DNA of 9,113 bases from Oscillospiraceae bacterium. GTDB taxonomy: Bacteria; Bacillota; Clostridia; Oscillospirales; Ruminococcaceae. The notes under the pieces were generated by a model, which was given only the letters and a program-made list of their open reading frames with translations, searched no databases and was not told where the DNA came from. The stretch lies in the NCBI GenBank assembly GCA_015067375.1, contig SVMQ01000072.1:1-9113 (forward strand), read 5' to 3'. Shown here in pieces: positions 1 through 6,385 of the stretch. Both the position numbers and the translations under genes were made by a program. How positions within the stretch are numbered: position 1 is the first letter of the stretch; the number at the start of each line of letters is the position of its first letter.

Positions 1-561
1 GCCTATGGGAGCGTCCACCTTGCCGTCCTCTTTGACAGCGCCGCATACTACCGCCTCATACTCGCGCGTGAAGCTGTGCTCCTTTATCTGCTCTGAAAGA
101 CCGATATGCGCAAGGTCGTTTTTAGCCACCATCAGCAGACCGCTCGTATCCTTGTCGATGCGGTGAACGATACCCGGGCGTATCTCGCCGTTTATTCCCG
201 ACAGGCTGTCGCCGCAATGATGCATCAGCGCGTTTACTAGTGTGCCGCTGTAATGCCCTGCGGCAGGATGCACGACCATTCCCTTTGGCTTGTTCACAAC
301 AAGCAGGTCGTCATCCTCGTACACTATCTCGATAGGGATATCCTCGGGGAGAATATCCACGCTCTGCGGCTCGGTGAGGGTTATCTCCACCCTTGCCCCT
401 GCCTTGGGCGCATCCTTTTTATTGGCAGCTTTGCCGTCCACCAGCACAGCGCCCTCCTCGATAAGCCTGACCGCCGCACTGCGCGAAAGCTCGGTGTTAT
501 CAGCGATAAGCTTGTCAAGGCGCACGCCGCCCTGTGCTGTTATCTCAATCGTTTCCATCAT
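1..561 (-). CDS. rluD: RluA/RluD-family 23S rRNA pseudouridine synthase, N-terminal part
   Basis: The first 187 codons of a gene running off the left edge (family length about 300). Enzymes of this family isomerise uridines in 23S rRNA. An N-terminal S4 domain covers about 10-62 (VRLDKLIADN, then LSRSAAVRLIEEGAVLVDGK). It is followed by the catalytic domain with DLLVVNKPKGMVVHPAAGH and the signature GIVHRIDKDTSGLLMVAKN, in which D136 is the expected catalytic Asp. Two ATG codons stand in tandem at 561-556. The first has GGAG ten bases upstream, so I use it; the second would remove one residue. The start overlaps the lspA stop by 17 nt, implying coupled translation. The B. subtilis counterpart after lspA is ylyB. 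The family is certain; assignment to the RluD target sites rather than RluA or RluC sites is an inference. Confidence 0.93.
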   Translation of the reverse strand, partial: MMETIEITAQGGVRLDKLIADNTELSRSAAVRLIEEGAVLVDGKAANKKDAPKAGARVEITLTEPQSVDILPEDIPIEIVYEDDDLLVVNKPKGMVVHPAAGHYSGTLVNALMHHCGDSLSGINGEIRPGIVHRIDKDTSGLLMVAKNDLAHIGLSEQIKEHSFTREYEAVVCGAVKEDGKVDAPIG

Positions 562-1123
562 TGCTCTCTTGCTCCGCTGCTTCATTGCTCTCGGACGCTT
601 CTGACTTTTTGGCGCGGCTCTCCTTTATCTCATCCAAGACCACAAGTAAACACAGCAAAATGCCGCCGCACACCGCACAGATATCCGCGAAATTGAATAT
701 TGCGAAATTGATTATGCGCACGTCAATAAAATCGACCACCTTGCCGTCATTGAAGATACGGTCTATAAGATTGCCCACACCGCCGCCTATCACCATGGAA
801 AACGCAACGATATAAGGTATCCTGCGAACGTGCTTCAGCACCATCGCACACATCATCGCGCCCATCATCAGCGAGGTCACGCATATCAGCATAGCAGTCT
901 TTCCGCCAAACATACTGAAAGCGGCTCCGTCATTGAGGTAATAGGTGAAATTCAGCACCTGCTGCTCGCCTATCTTGATAAGATGCACAGGGTCATGCAG
1001 CGTGAGATTTTCCACCACGAGCCACTTTGTAAGCTGGTCTATTCCCACCAGCACAGCAGCGCCAAGCAGTCCGAGAAACACCGATAAATTCAGCTTCTGT
1101 TCCTGAGTTAAAGTCTTTTTCAA
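545..1123 (-). CDS. lspA: Lipoprotein signal peptidase (signal peptidase II)
   Basis: LspA is an aspartic protease in the cytoplasmic membrane that cleaves signal peptides from lipid-modified prolipoproteins. The family pattern is complete: four membrane helices, GIDQLTKW at the end of the first, YYLNDGAAFSMF, VIGGGVGNLIDRI with the first catalytic Asp (D121 in this numbering), VVDFIDV, and FNFADICAVCGG with the second (D147). Two TTG starts are possible. TTG at 1123 has CGAGGA at 1136-1131, seven bases upstream, and gives 192 residues. TTG at 1150 gives 201 residues but lies inside the T-run of the preceding hairpin, so I prefer 1123. A charged Glu/Ser/Asn tail of about 30 residues follows the last helix, longer than usual. 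Its end overlaps the start of the next gene. ileS-lspA-rluD is the conserved order. Confidence 0.95.
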   Translation of the reverse strand: MKKTLTQEQKLNLSVFLGLLGAAVLVGIDQLTKWLVVENLTLHDPVHLIKIGEQQVLNFTYYLNDGAAFSMFGGKTAMLICVTSLMMGAMMCAMVLKHVRRIPYIVAFSMVIGGGVGNLIDRIFNDGKVVDFIDVRIINFAIFNFADICAVCGGILLCLLVVLDEIKESRAKKSEASESNEAAEQESNDGND

Positions 1124-1148
1124 ATTCTTATCCTCGTCTATCCTACAC

Positions 1149-1181
1149 AAAAATTAGGGGGAAGGGATAACCCCCTCCCCC
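1149..1181 (-). terminator. Intrinsic terminator-like hairpin between ileS and lspA
   Basis: On the minus strand GGGGGAGGGG (1181-1172) pairs with CCCTTCCCCC (1166-1157), a 10-bp stem with a single G-U pair and a 5-nt loop, followed by TAATTTTT (1156-1149). It starts 8 nt after the ileS stop. On the plus strand the hairpin is followed by CAAG, so it would act only on minus-strand transcription. It may terminate or attenuate the ileS message before lspA, or stabilise the 3' end. No clear promoter follows it, so read-through is probably partial. Confidence 0.7.
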
Positions 1182-1189
1182 AAGCCTGA

Positions 1190-4012
1190 TCAGTTAAGGT
1201 TGAGCTTCATAACTGCTGCGCAGCGCGCACACAGATGTGCATACTCTGCAACAGAGCCAACTGTAGCATCGTGCGACCAGCAGCGCTCGCACATCTCGCC
1301 TGCTGCCTTCTCTACGGTCATGGTAACGCCGTCAGCCATGCCCCTGAACTCGCCCTCGCCGGATGCGATGTTAACATAAGATACACCGAATACTGCGGCA
1401 AGCTCGTTGTATGCGGAAAGCTCTGCAGCAAGCTTTTCGTCAACGTAGAGTGTAACGCCTGCATCGAGCGCCTTACCGATAACGCCGGCTGTTCTCTTCT
1501 CCTCAAGAGCCTTGAGAACATCGTCGCGGACAGCGTGGATGCGGCCCCACTTAGCCTCGAATGCCTCGTCAACAGTAACACCTGTCTTTTCAGCCATTGC
1601 GTTGAACGGAACACCGCGCAGATCGTCAGTGGACTTGTGAGGCATGAACTGCCAGATCTCGTCCGCTGTGAATGTGAGGATGGGAGCGATCAGCTTTACA
1701 AGGCTGTCGAGGATGATGTACATCGTTGTCTGTACAGCCTTTCTCTCCTCGGACTTCTCTGCACTGCAGTACAGTGTGTCCTTGACGATATCAAGGTAGA
1801 AGTTGGACATATCTACAACGCAGAAGCTGTGGATAGCGTGGTAAGCAAGGTAGAAGTCAAAGCTCTCGTAGGATGACTTCACCTTCTCGATAACCGCGTC
1901 AAGACGGGACAGCGCCCACTTGTCGATATCGCTGAGCTTATCAAGAGCGACCATCTCGGTGTCAGGATTGAAGCCATCGCCGTTGCCAAGGTTGCCGAGA
2001 ATAAAGCGTGCTGTATTTCTGATCTTTCTGTAAGCCTCGGACAGCTGCTTGAGCATATCCTGAGATACTCTCATATCATTGTGGAAGTCAAGGGAAGCTA
2101 CCCACAGACGGAGAACATCAGCACCGTACTGCTTGATTACCTCCTCGGGGAGGATAACGTTGCCCTTGGACTTGTGCATCTGCTCGCCCTTGCCATCAAC
2201 TACCCAGCCGTGTGTGCAGACTGCCTTGTAGGGAGCCTGACCTGTCGTAGCAACGGATGTCAGCAGAGAGGACTGGAACCAGCCTCTGTACTGGTCGCAG
2301 CCCTCAAGATAGAGGTCAGCAGGCCAGCTGAGCTCGGGACGCTCCTGCATAACAGCTGCATGAGTAACACCCGAATCGAACCATACGTCGAATATATCCA
2401 TTTCCTTGCGGAACTTGCCACAGCCGCACTCGCACTTAACGTCAGCAGGGATGAACTCGGAAGCGTCCTTGCTGTACCATGCGTCGGAGCTTTCAGCTCT
2501 GAACAGGTCGGATGTAGCCTTGATGGTAGCGTCGTTTACAACAGTAGCGCCGCAGTCCTCGCAGTAGAGCATGGGGATCGGAACACCCCATCTTCTCTGA
2601 CGGGAGATGCACCAGTCGGAACGCATATTTACCATGTTCTTGATGCGCTCCTCGCCCCATTCAGGGATCCACTGTACGCCCTCGATCGCCTTGACAGCCT
2701 CGTCCTTGAACATATCAACGCTGCAGAACCACTGGTCTGTTGCGCGGTAGATGATAGGCTCGTGGCATCTCCAGCAGTGGGGATAGGGATGGACGATCTT
2801 CTGCATAGCAAGCAGAGTGTTGTCGTCCTCAAGACGCTGTGCGATGACCTTGTTTGCGTCAGCGGTCTTAAGACCCTCGAAGGGGCCTGCCTCGTTTGTA
2901 AGTATACCCTTCTCATTTACGGGAACGACGATATCGAACATTCCCTTGTACTTCATGCAGACCTCAAAGTCCTCCACACCGAAGCCGGGAGCTGTATGAA
3001 CGCAGCCTGTACCGCTGTCAAGTGTAACGTGGTCGCCAACGATGATCGGGGACTTTCTGCCCATGAAGGGATGATCTGTTTCGATAAGCTCCAGCTCAGC
3101 GCCTGTGAAGCTGCCCACTGTGCTGTACTTCTTGATACCTACAGCGTCCATAACGGTAGAGACCAGATCGGATGCCATCAGCAGATACTCGCCGAAAGAC
3201 TTGCTCTCCTCATCCTCTACCTTTACGAATGTATACTCGTAGTTGGGGCCAAGGGAGATCGCAAGGTTACCGGGAAGTGTCCATGTGGTAGTTGTCCAGA
3301 TAACTACATAAGCCTTGGACAGATCGATGCCGAGGTCGTCAAACTTGCCCTTGCTGTCAGACAGCGGGAACTTTACATAGATGGAGTAGCAGGGATCATC
3401 CTGATACTCGATCTCAGCCTCTGCGAGAGCGGTGTTACAGTCAGCGCACCAGTACACGGGCTTCAGACCCTTGTAGATGTAGCCCTTCTTTACCATCTCA
3501 CCGAATACCTCTACCTGCTTTGCCTCAAACTCAGGCTTGATTGTCAGATAGGGGTCGTCGAAATCGCCCCATACGCCCAGACGCTTGAACTGCGCCTTCT
3601 GGTCGTCAAGGCAGGAAAGAGCGAACTCGCGGCAGGACTTTCTCAGCGCAACGGGGTCGATAGTACCGCTGTCAGCGCCGATCTGCTTGATAGCCTTAAG
3701 CTCGATGGGCAGACCGTGGCAGTCCCAGCCGGGAACGAATGCCGCATTGTAGCCCATCATGCTCTTGTACTTTACGATGATATCCTTTAATATCTTGTTC
3801 AGTGCAGTACCGATATGGATGTTGCCGTTTGCATAGGGAGGGCCGTCGTGCAGTGTGTAGGAGGGCTTGCCCTTGTTCTTCTCTGCGAGTGCGTAGTAGA
3901 TGCGATCCTGCTCCCACTTCTCGAGCATCTCAGGCTCTCTCTTGGGGAGGTTGCCACGCATCGGGAAGTCGGTCTGCGGAAGATTGAGTGTGCTGTTAAA
4001 ATCTTCAGACAT
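1190..4012 (-). CDS. ileS: Isoleucyl-tRNA synthetase (IleRS)
   Basis: Class I aminoacyl-tRNA synthetase charging tRNA-Ile, with proofreading of Val. The 940-residue length matches bacterial type-1 IleRS. The HIGH box appears in YANGNIHIGTALNK (H66-I67-G68-T69). The CP1 editing domain shows WTTTTWTLPGN and GTGCVHTAPGFGVEDFEV, containing the editing Asp. DIFDVWFDSGVTHA precedes the catalytic loop. The KMSKS position reads QMHKSKGN (611-618), unusual at the first and third positions but keeping the key second Lys (K614). The C-terminal zinc module has C908-x2-C911 and C928-x2-C931, a type-1 trait (the mupirocin-sensitive class by family). ATG at 4012 has AAGGAG eight bases upstream, an excellent ribosome binding site. 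The 67-bp gap after divIVA is too short for a T-box, the usual Firmicutes control of this gene. Confidence 0.98.
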   Translation of the reverse strand: MSEDFNSTLNLPQTDFPMRGNLPKREPEMLEKWEQDRIYYALAEKNKGKPSYTLHDGPPYANGNIHIGTALNKILKDIIVKYKSMMGYNAAFVPGWDCHGLPIELKAIKQIGADSGTIDPVALRKSCREFALSCLDDQKAQFKRLGVWGDFDDPYLTIKPEFEAKQVEVFGEMVKKGYIYKGLKPVYWCADCNTALAEAEIEYQDDPCYSIYVKFPLSDSKGKFDDLGIDLSKAYVVIWTTTTWTLPGNLAISLGPNYEYTFVKVEDEESKSFGEYLLMASDLVSTVMDAVGIKKYSTVGSFTGAELELIETDHPFMGRKSPIIVGDHVTLDSGTGCVHTAPGFGVEDFEVCMKYKGMFDIVVPVNEKGILTNEAGPFEGLKTADANKVIAQRLEDDNTLLAMQKIVHPYPHCWRCHEPIIYRATDQWFCSVDMFKDEAVKAIEGVQWIPEWGEERIKNMVNMRSDWCISRQRRWGVPIPMLYCEDCGATVVNDATIKATSDLFRAESSDAWYSKDASEFIPADVKCECGCGKFRKEMDIFDVWFDSGVTHAAVMQERPELSWPADLYLEGCDQYRGWFQSSLLTSVATTGQAPYKAVCTHGWVVDGKGEQMHKSKGNVILPEEVIKQYGADVLRLWVASLDFHNDMRVSQDMLKQLSEAYRKIRNTARFILGNLGNGDGFNPDTEMVALDKLSDIDKWALSRLDAVIEKVKSSYESFDFYLAYHAIHSFCVVDMSNFYLDIVKDTLYCSAEKSEERKAVQTTMYIILDSLVKLIAPILTFTADEIWQFMPHKSTDDLRGVPFNAMAEKTGVTVDEAFEAKWGRIHAVRDDVLKALEEKRTAGVIGKALDAGVTLYVDEKLAAELSAYNELAAVFGVSYVNIASGEGEFRGMADGVTMTVEKAAGEMCERCWSHDATVGSVAEYAHLCARCAAVMKLNLN

Positions 4013-4016
4013 AGTG

Positions 4017-4067
4017 TTATCTCCTTATATCTGCAATACCGCACAGTATGGATATACCGCACGGCAT
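4017..4067 (-). CDS. Candidate Ile-rich leader peptide ORF before ileS (16 codons)
   Basis: A complete small frame begins with ATG at 4067, 12 nt after the divIVA stop, and ends with TAA at 4019-4017, 4 nt before the ileS ATG. It reads MPCGISILCGIADIRR: four of 16 residues are isoleucine (three ATA, one ATT). Its last codons run through the ileS Shine-Dalgarno sequence, and its stop lies just after it. It has no obvious ribosome binding site, so it would rely on reinitiation after divIVA. It could couple ileS translation to isoleucyl-tRNA supply, or it could be chance in a short A/T-rich gap. Composition and placement are seen directly; translation and function are inference. Confidence 0.25.
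   Translation of the reverse strand: MPCGISILCGIADIRR
4036..4067 (-). repeat. Tandem 14-bp imperfect palindromes in the ileS leader
   Basis: Two related 14-bp units, ATGCCGTGCGGTAT (4067-4054) and ATACTGTGCGGTAT (4049-4036) on the minus strand, are 12/14 identical with a period of 18 bp. Each can fold in RNA as a 5-bp stem closed by the same GUGC loop, with G-U pairs keeping both stems intact despite the sequence differences. The second ends 9 nt before the ileS AAGGAG. They could be RNA structures or paired DNA operator sites. The period equals six codons of the overlapping mini-ORF. Confidence 0.45.
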
Positions 4068-4079
4068 CGCTTATTATTC

Positions 4080-5063
4080 TTACTTGTTCTTGCCAAACTG
4101 CAGATTGTTGTGGCGTGTCTTTTTATCGCCGTTTGCATTGAAGAAAGGCAGATCAAACTCGCCCGTCTTTACGTTCTCTTCCTTTAAAGGAACGCTCTTG
4201 AACGGCTCGTCATCCTGCGCCTTTGCAGGCTTCCTGTCTGCGGCAGGCTTTTCAGCGGGCTTCTCGGCAGCCTTTTCGGTGTTCTTATCGGGAACTACCT
4301 TAACATCCTCGTCATCCTCAACGGGTGCGGGCTTTACAGGTTTCGGGGGCTGCTGCTTTTTCTGCTGTGCTGCTGCCCTTGCCTCTGCTTCCTTCTTCTT
4401 TGCTGCAACTGCTGCAGCCTCCTTTGCGCGCTCAGCCTCGCGCTTTTCTACCTCGGCAGCGGCTGTTCTTACGAACTCGTTCTCGCACGCCTCGGGCAAT
4501 TTATTGATTATATCTATCTGAGCCTTGTATGCGGAAATAATGCGGTTGCGGTACTCGTCCGCTTCCTTTCTTGTCTTCTGCAGAACTGTCTGCTGTATCT
4601 CGGTCTGACGCTGCATAAGCTCCTTTATCTCGTCAGCCTTTGCGCGCGCCTCCTTGACAAGCTTGTCTGCGCGCTCGTTGGACTCCTTGGTCATACGCTT
4701 CGCATAATCGTCGGCGTCCTTTATCATCTTCTCGGACTTAGCCTTTGCCTCAGCAAGCTGCTTTGCAATGGCCTCGTCAGTTTCCTTCTTCAGCTTGTCA
4801 GCTGCGTTCTTGGAATCGGTAATTATCTGGTTGCCCTGCTTCTGAGCCATCAGAAGTGCGTCCTTGAGTGCATCCTCATCGTCGCGGTACTCGCGGATCT
4901 TGTCAGCAAGCACTTCAAGCTTGCGCTCAAGCTCGTTCTTCTCCTTCTGGAGCTGTGCGTACTCGCCTGAGATCTCTCTGAGAAATTCATCAACATCATC
5001 GGTCTTGTAGCCGTTGAAGGTCGCCTTTTCAAACCGCCTTGCCAGTATATCCTTTGCGTTCAT
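4080..5063 (-). CDS. divIVA: DivIVA-domain protein (polar/septal scaffold)
   Basis: DivIVA proteins form coiled-coil scaffolds that bind negatively curved membrane at septa and poles and recruit division, chromosome-anchoring or wall-growth partners. The N-terminal lipid-binding domain is clear at 1-60: DILARRFEKATFNGYKTDDV followed by DEFLREI. Phe16 matches the membrane-inserting Phe17 of B. subtilis, while the neighbouring Arg18 is Asn here. A long charged coiled coil covers about 35-190, then an Ala/Lys/Glu-rich helix (200-236), then a disordered Lys/Pro/Ala/Glu tail (237-327) with an AEKPAEKPA repeat and a hydrophobic patch FDLPFF at 303-308. At 327 residues it is about twice the 164 of B. 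subtilis DivIVA. ATG at 5063 has an AAGGGAAG-type ribosome binding site slightly far upstream. Placement between ylmH and ileS is the conserved Gram-positive order. Confidence 0.94.
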   Translation of the reverse strand: MNAKDILARRFEKATFNGYKTDDVDEFLREISGEYAQLQKEKNELERKLEVLADKIREYRDDEDALKDALLMAQKQGNQIITDSKNAADKLKKETDEAIAKQLAEAKAKSEKMIKDADDYAKRMTKESNERADKLVKEARAKADEIKELMQRQTEIQQTVLQKTRKEADEYRNRIISAYKAQIDIINKLPEACENEFVRTAAAEVEKREAERAKEAAAVAAKKKEAEARAAAQQKKQQPPKPVKPAPVEDDEDVKVVPDKNTEKAAEKPAEKPAADRKPAKAQDDEPFKSVPLKEENVKTGEFDLPFFNANGDKKTRHNNLQFGKNK

Positions 5064-5114
5064 TGGTATTAACTTCCCTTCTGTAAGTGTGCCTTTGTCT
5101 TGGTGTTTATGTTA

Positions 5115-5143
5115 CGGCGGTCGTTCTTATGGGGAACGTGCCG
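5115..5143 (-). other. Hairpin in the ylmH-divIVA gap
   Basis: On the minus strand CGGC (5143-5140) and CGTTC (5138-5134) can pair with GAACG (5126-5122) and GCCG (5118-5115), giving a 4+5 bp stem with a small internal loop and a 7-nt apical loop. It is followed by mixed A/C-rich sequence rather than a T-run, so it is not an intrinsic terminator. It may be an RNA processing or stability element, or chance. No convincing -10/-35 pair for divIVA was found in this 92-bp gap. Confidence 0.25.
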
Positions 5144-5155
5144 GTTCTGTCGCTG

Positions 5156-5911
5156 TCAAATGTATTTGTCAATAACGACGCGGATCCTGCCCTTTCGGGT
5201 CTCTCCGCTGATTTCCGACAGGCGGAACCTGCCGCTTCCTCGCACTGAGATAACGGTATTCTCCTTTACCTCTGCGCTTACATTTAAGCATGGAGAAAAG
5301 TCCGCATTTACCATGCCCGATTTAATGAGCGACGCGGATCTATCTCTTGATGTATTAACTGCCGCGCTGACGATACAATCAAGTCGCAGCGACGACACAG
5401 TCGTATCAATGCGTTTGATCTGCTGCTGGGGGAGCGGTCTTGTGACGCCCCGTTCACAGCTTACTCCGACCTTTCCTATTTTATCCAAAGCCATGACAAG
5501 CTCCGCCGCCATCTCATGAACGAACACGACGGCATGACCCTCCGCAGTAAGGATATCTCCGACAAGCTCACGCTTTATCTCAAGCGAGAGTATGGCACCG
5601 AGAAAATCCCTGTGAGAAAGGCTGTCACGCTCTCTGAACGAAAAAGTGATCGGAACGATCGGGAAGATGTCGGACGGTGCAAGCTCTTCTGCGTATGTAT
5701 CCTGTACAAATCCACAGACAACTCTGGCAGCACCGTCATATCCTCCGTAAAAGCAGGGACGCCCCTTGACGGAATTCTTCGCCACAACAGCCTCACGCTC
5801 ATTAAGGAATGTCGAAAACCTCGGCACGCCCGACTTCACGCTCAGCCGCTGCAGATCCGCGATATGCGCGGAAAGGTAGCGCTCCTCCTCATTCAATAGT
5901 GAAAATGCCAC
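5156..5911 (-). CDS. ylmH: YlmH-type S4-domain RNA-binding protein
   Basis: YlmH proteins carry a C-terminal S4 RNA-binding domain, associate with ribosomes, and in B. subtilis have been linked to handling obstructed 50S subunits. The 251-residue product matches the family throughout: the N-terminal helical part with NEEERYLSAHI and STFLNEREA, the YGGYDGAARVV segment, and the hallmark FLGAILSLEIKRELVGDI around 103-120. The S4 domain is at about 175-245 (RLDCIVSAAVNTSRDRSA then SGMVNADF and VKENTVISVRGSGRF). The start is GTG at 5911, 3 nt after the sepF stop. There is no clear Shine-Dalgarno sequence, so initiation probably depends on ribosomes finishing sepF. The alignment of the N-terminus with known YlmH proteins supports this start. 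Catalytic activity is neither known for the family nor visible. Confidence 0.92.
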   Translation of the reverse strand: MAFSLLNEEERYLSAHIADLQRLSVKSGVPRFSTFLNEREAVVAKNSVKGRPCFYGGYDGAARVVCGFVQDTYAEELAPSDIFPIVPITFSFRERDSLSHRDFLGAILSLEIKRELVGDILTAEGHAVVFVHEMAAELVMALDKIGKVGVSCERGVTRPLPQQQIKRIDTTVSSLRLDCIVSAAVNTSRDRSASLIKSGMVNADFSPCLNVSAEVKENTVISVRGSGRFRLSEISGETRKGRIRVVIDKYI

Positions 5912-5914
5912 CGA

Positions 5915-6352
5915 TCAATCAAACTGCTCGTACTCTACCAGATCGCCCTGAAGGCTTACGTTTCTGGGAGTTACAGTGTATGTGCAGCTTGCGATCTTCT
6001 CCATCTTGCCGTCGATGACAGCGATAACGCCTGTCATGAAGTCAACGATCCTCATTCTTGCCTCAGCAGTAACATTGTCGAGGTTCAGGATAACGATAGC
6101 GTTCTCCTTGAGGAATCTGACTGCTTCCTTCATGATCTCGTCATAGTTCTTGGGCTTGAGAACGACCAGTGTGGAGCCGCTGTGTGCACCGTGCATGCTG
6201 ATCACCTTCTCGCTGCTTCTGGAGAACTTGGGAGCGATGTCAGCCTCTGCCTCGGTAACTGCGGAAGAGGAAGTGTCTACATACTCCTCGTAATCCTCTG
6301 CGTACTCATCCTCGGACTGGCGGAATTTTGCAAATAAATCTCCTAATGCCAT
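5915..6352 (-). CDS. sepF: Cell division protein SepF
   Basis: SepF is a membrane-associated FtsZ partner that tethers and aligns FtsZ filaments during septation. The 145-residue protein begins MALGDLFAKF, matching the short amphipathic membrane-targeting helix (1-12). An acidic, Ser/Glu-rich linker covers about 13-48. The dimerising FtsZ-binding core spans about 60-131, with LVVLKPKNYDE, AIVILNLDNV and RIVDFMTGVIAVIDG; Gly108 lies in the conserved DF-x-x-G turn. ATG at 6352 has GGAGGG eight bases upstream, among the best ribosome binding sites here. The TGA is only 3 nt before the ylmH start. In B. subtilis ylmG (YggT family) sits between these two genes; it is absent at this position. Identification is firm. 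Confidence 0.96.
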   Translation of the reverse strand: MALGDLFAKFRQSEDEYAEDYEEYVDTSSSAVTEAEADIAPKFSRSSEKVISMHGAHSGSTLVVLKPKNYDEIMKEAVRFLKENAIVILNLDNVTAEARMRIVDFMTGVIAVIDGKMEKIASCTYTVTPRNVSLQGDLVEYEQFD

Positions 6353-6385
6353 GATATTTTCCCTCCAATTATTTTTTGTGCCGGC

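Noticed and set aside
1124..1150. lspA start at TTG 1150
   Set aside because: It lies in the T-run of the terminator-like hairpin. TTG at 1123 has a well-spaced GAGGA. I keep 1150 as a possible alternative only.
1171..1181. G-quadruplex in the G-rich ileS-lspA gap
   Set aside because: Only two runs of G lie on the minus strand; four are needed for an intramolecular quadruplex. The hairpin explains the sequence better.
2081..3790. 569-residue open frame on the plus strand
   Set aside because: It is exactly antisense to ileS, has no family resemblance or ribosome binding site, and its length follows from the codon bias of ileS.
4013..4079. T-box riboswitch for ileS
   Set aside because: The gap is only 67 bp; there is no room for the specifier stem, the antiterminator or a terminator, and no T-box consensus was seen.
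4021..4100. Promoter for ileS in the divIVA-ileS gap
   Set aside because: An AATAAT-like -10 is present, but no -35 at a usable distance and no extended -10 motif were found.
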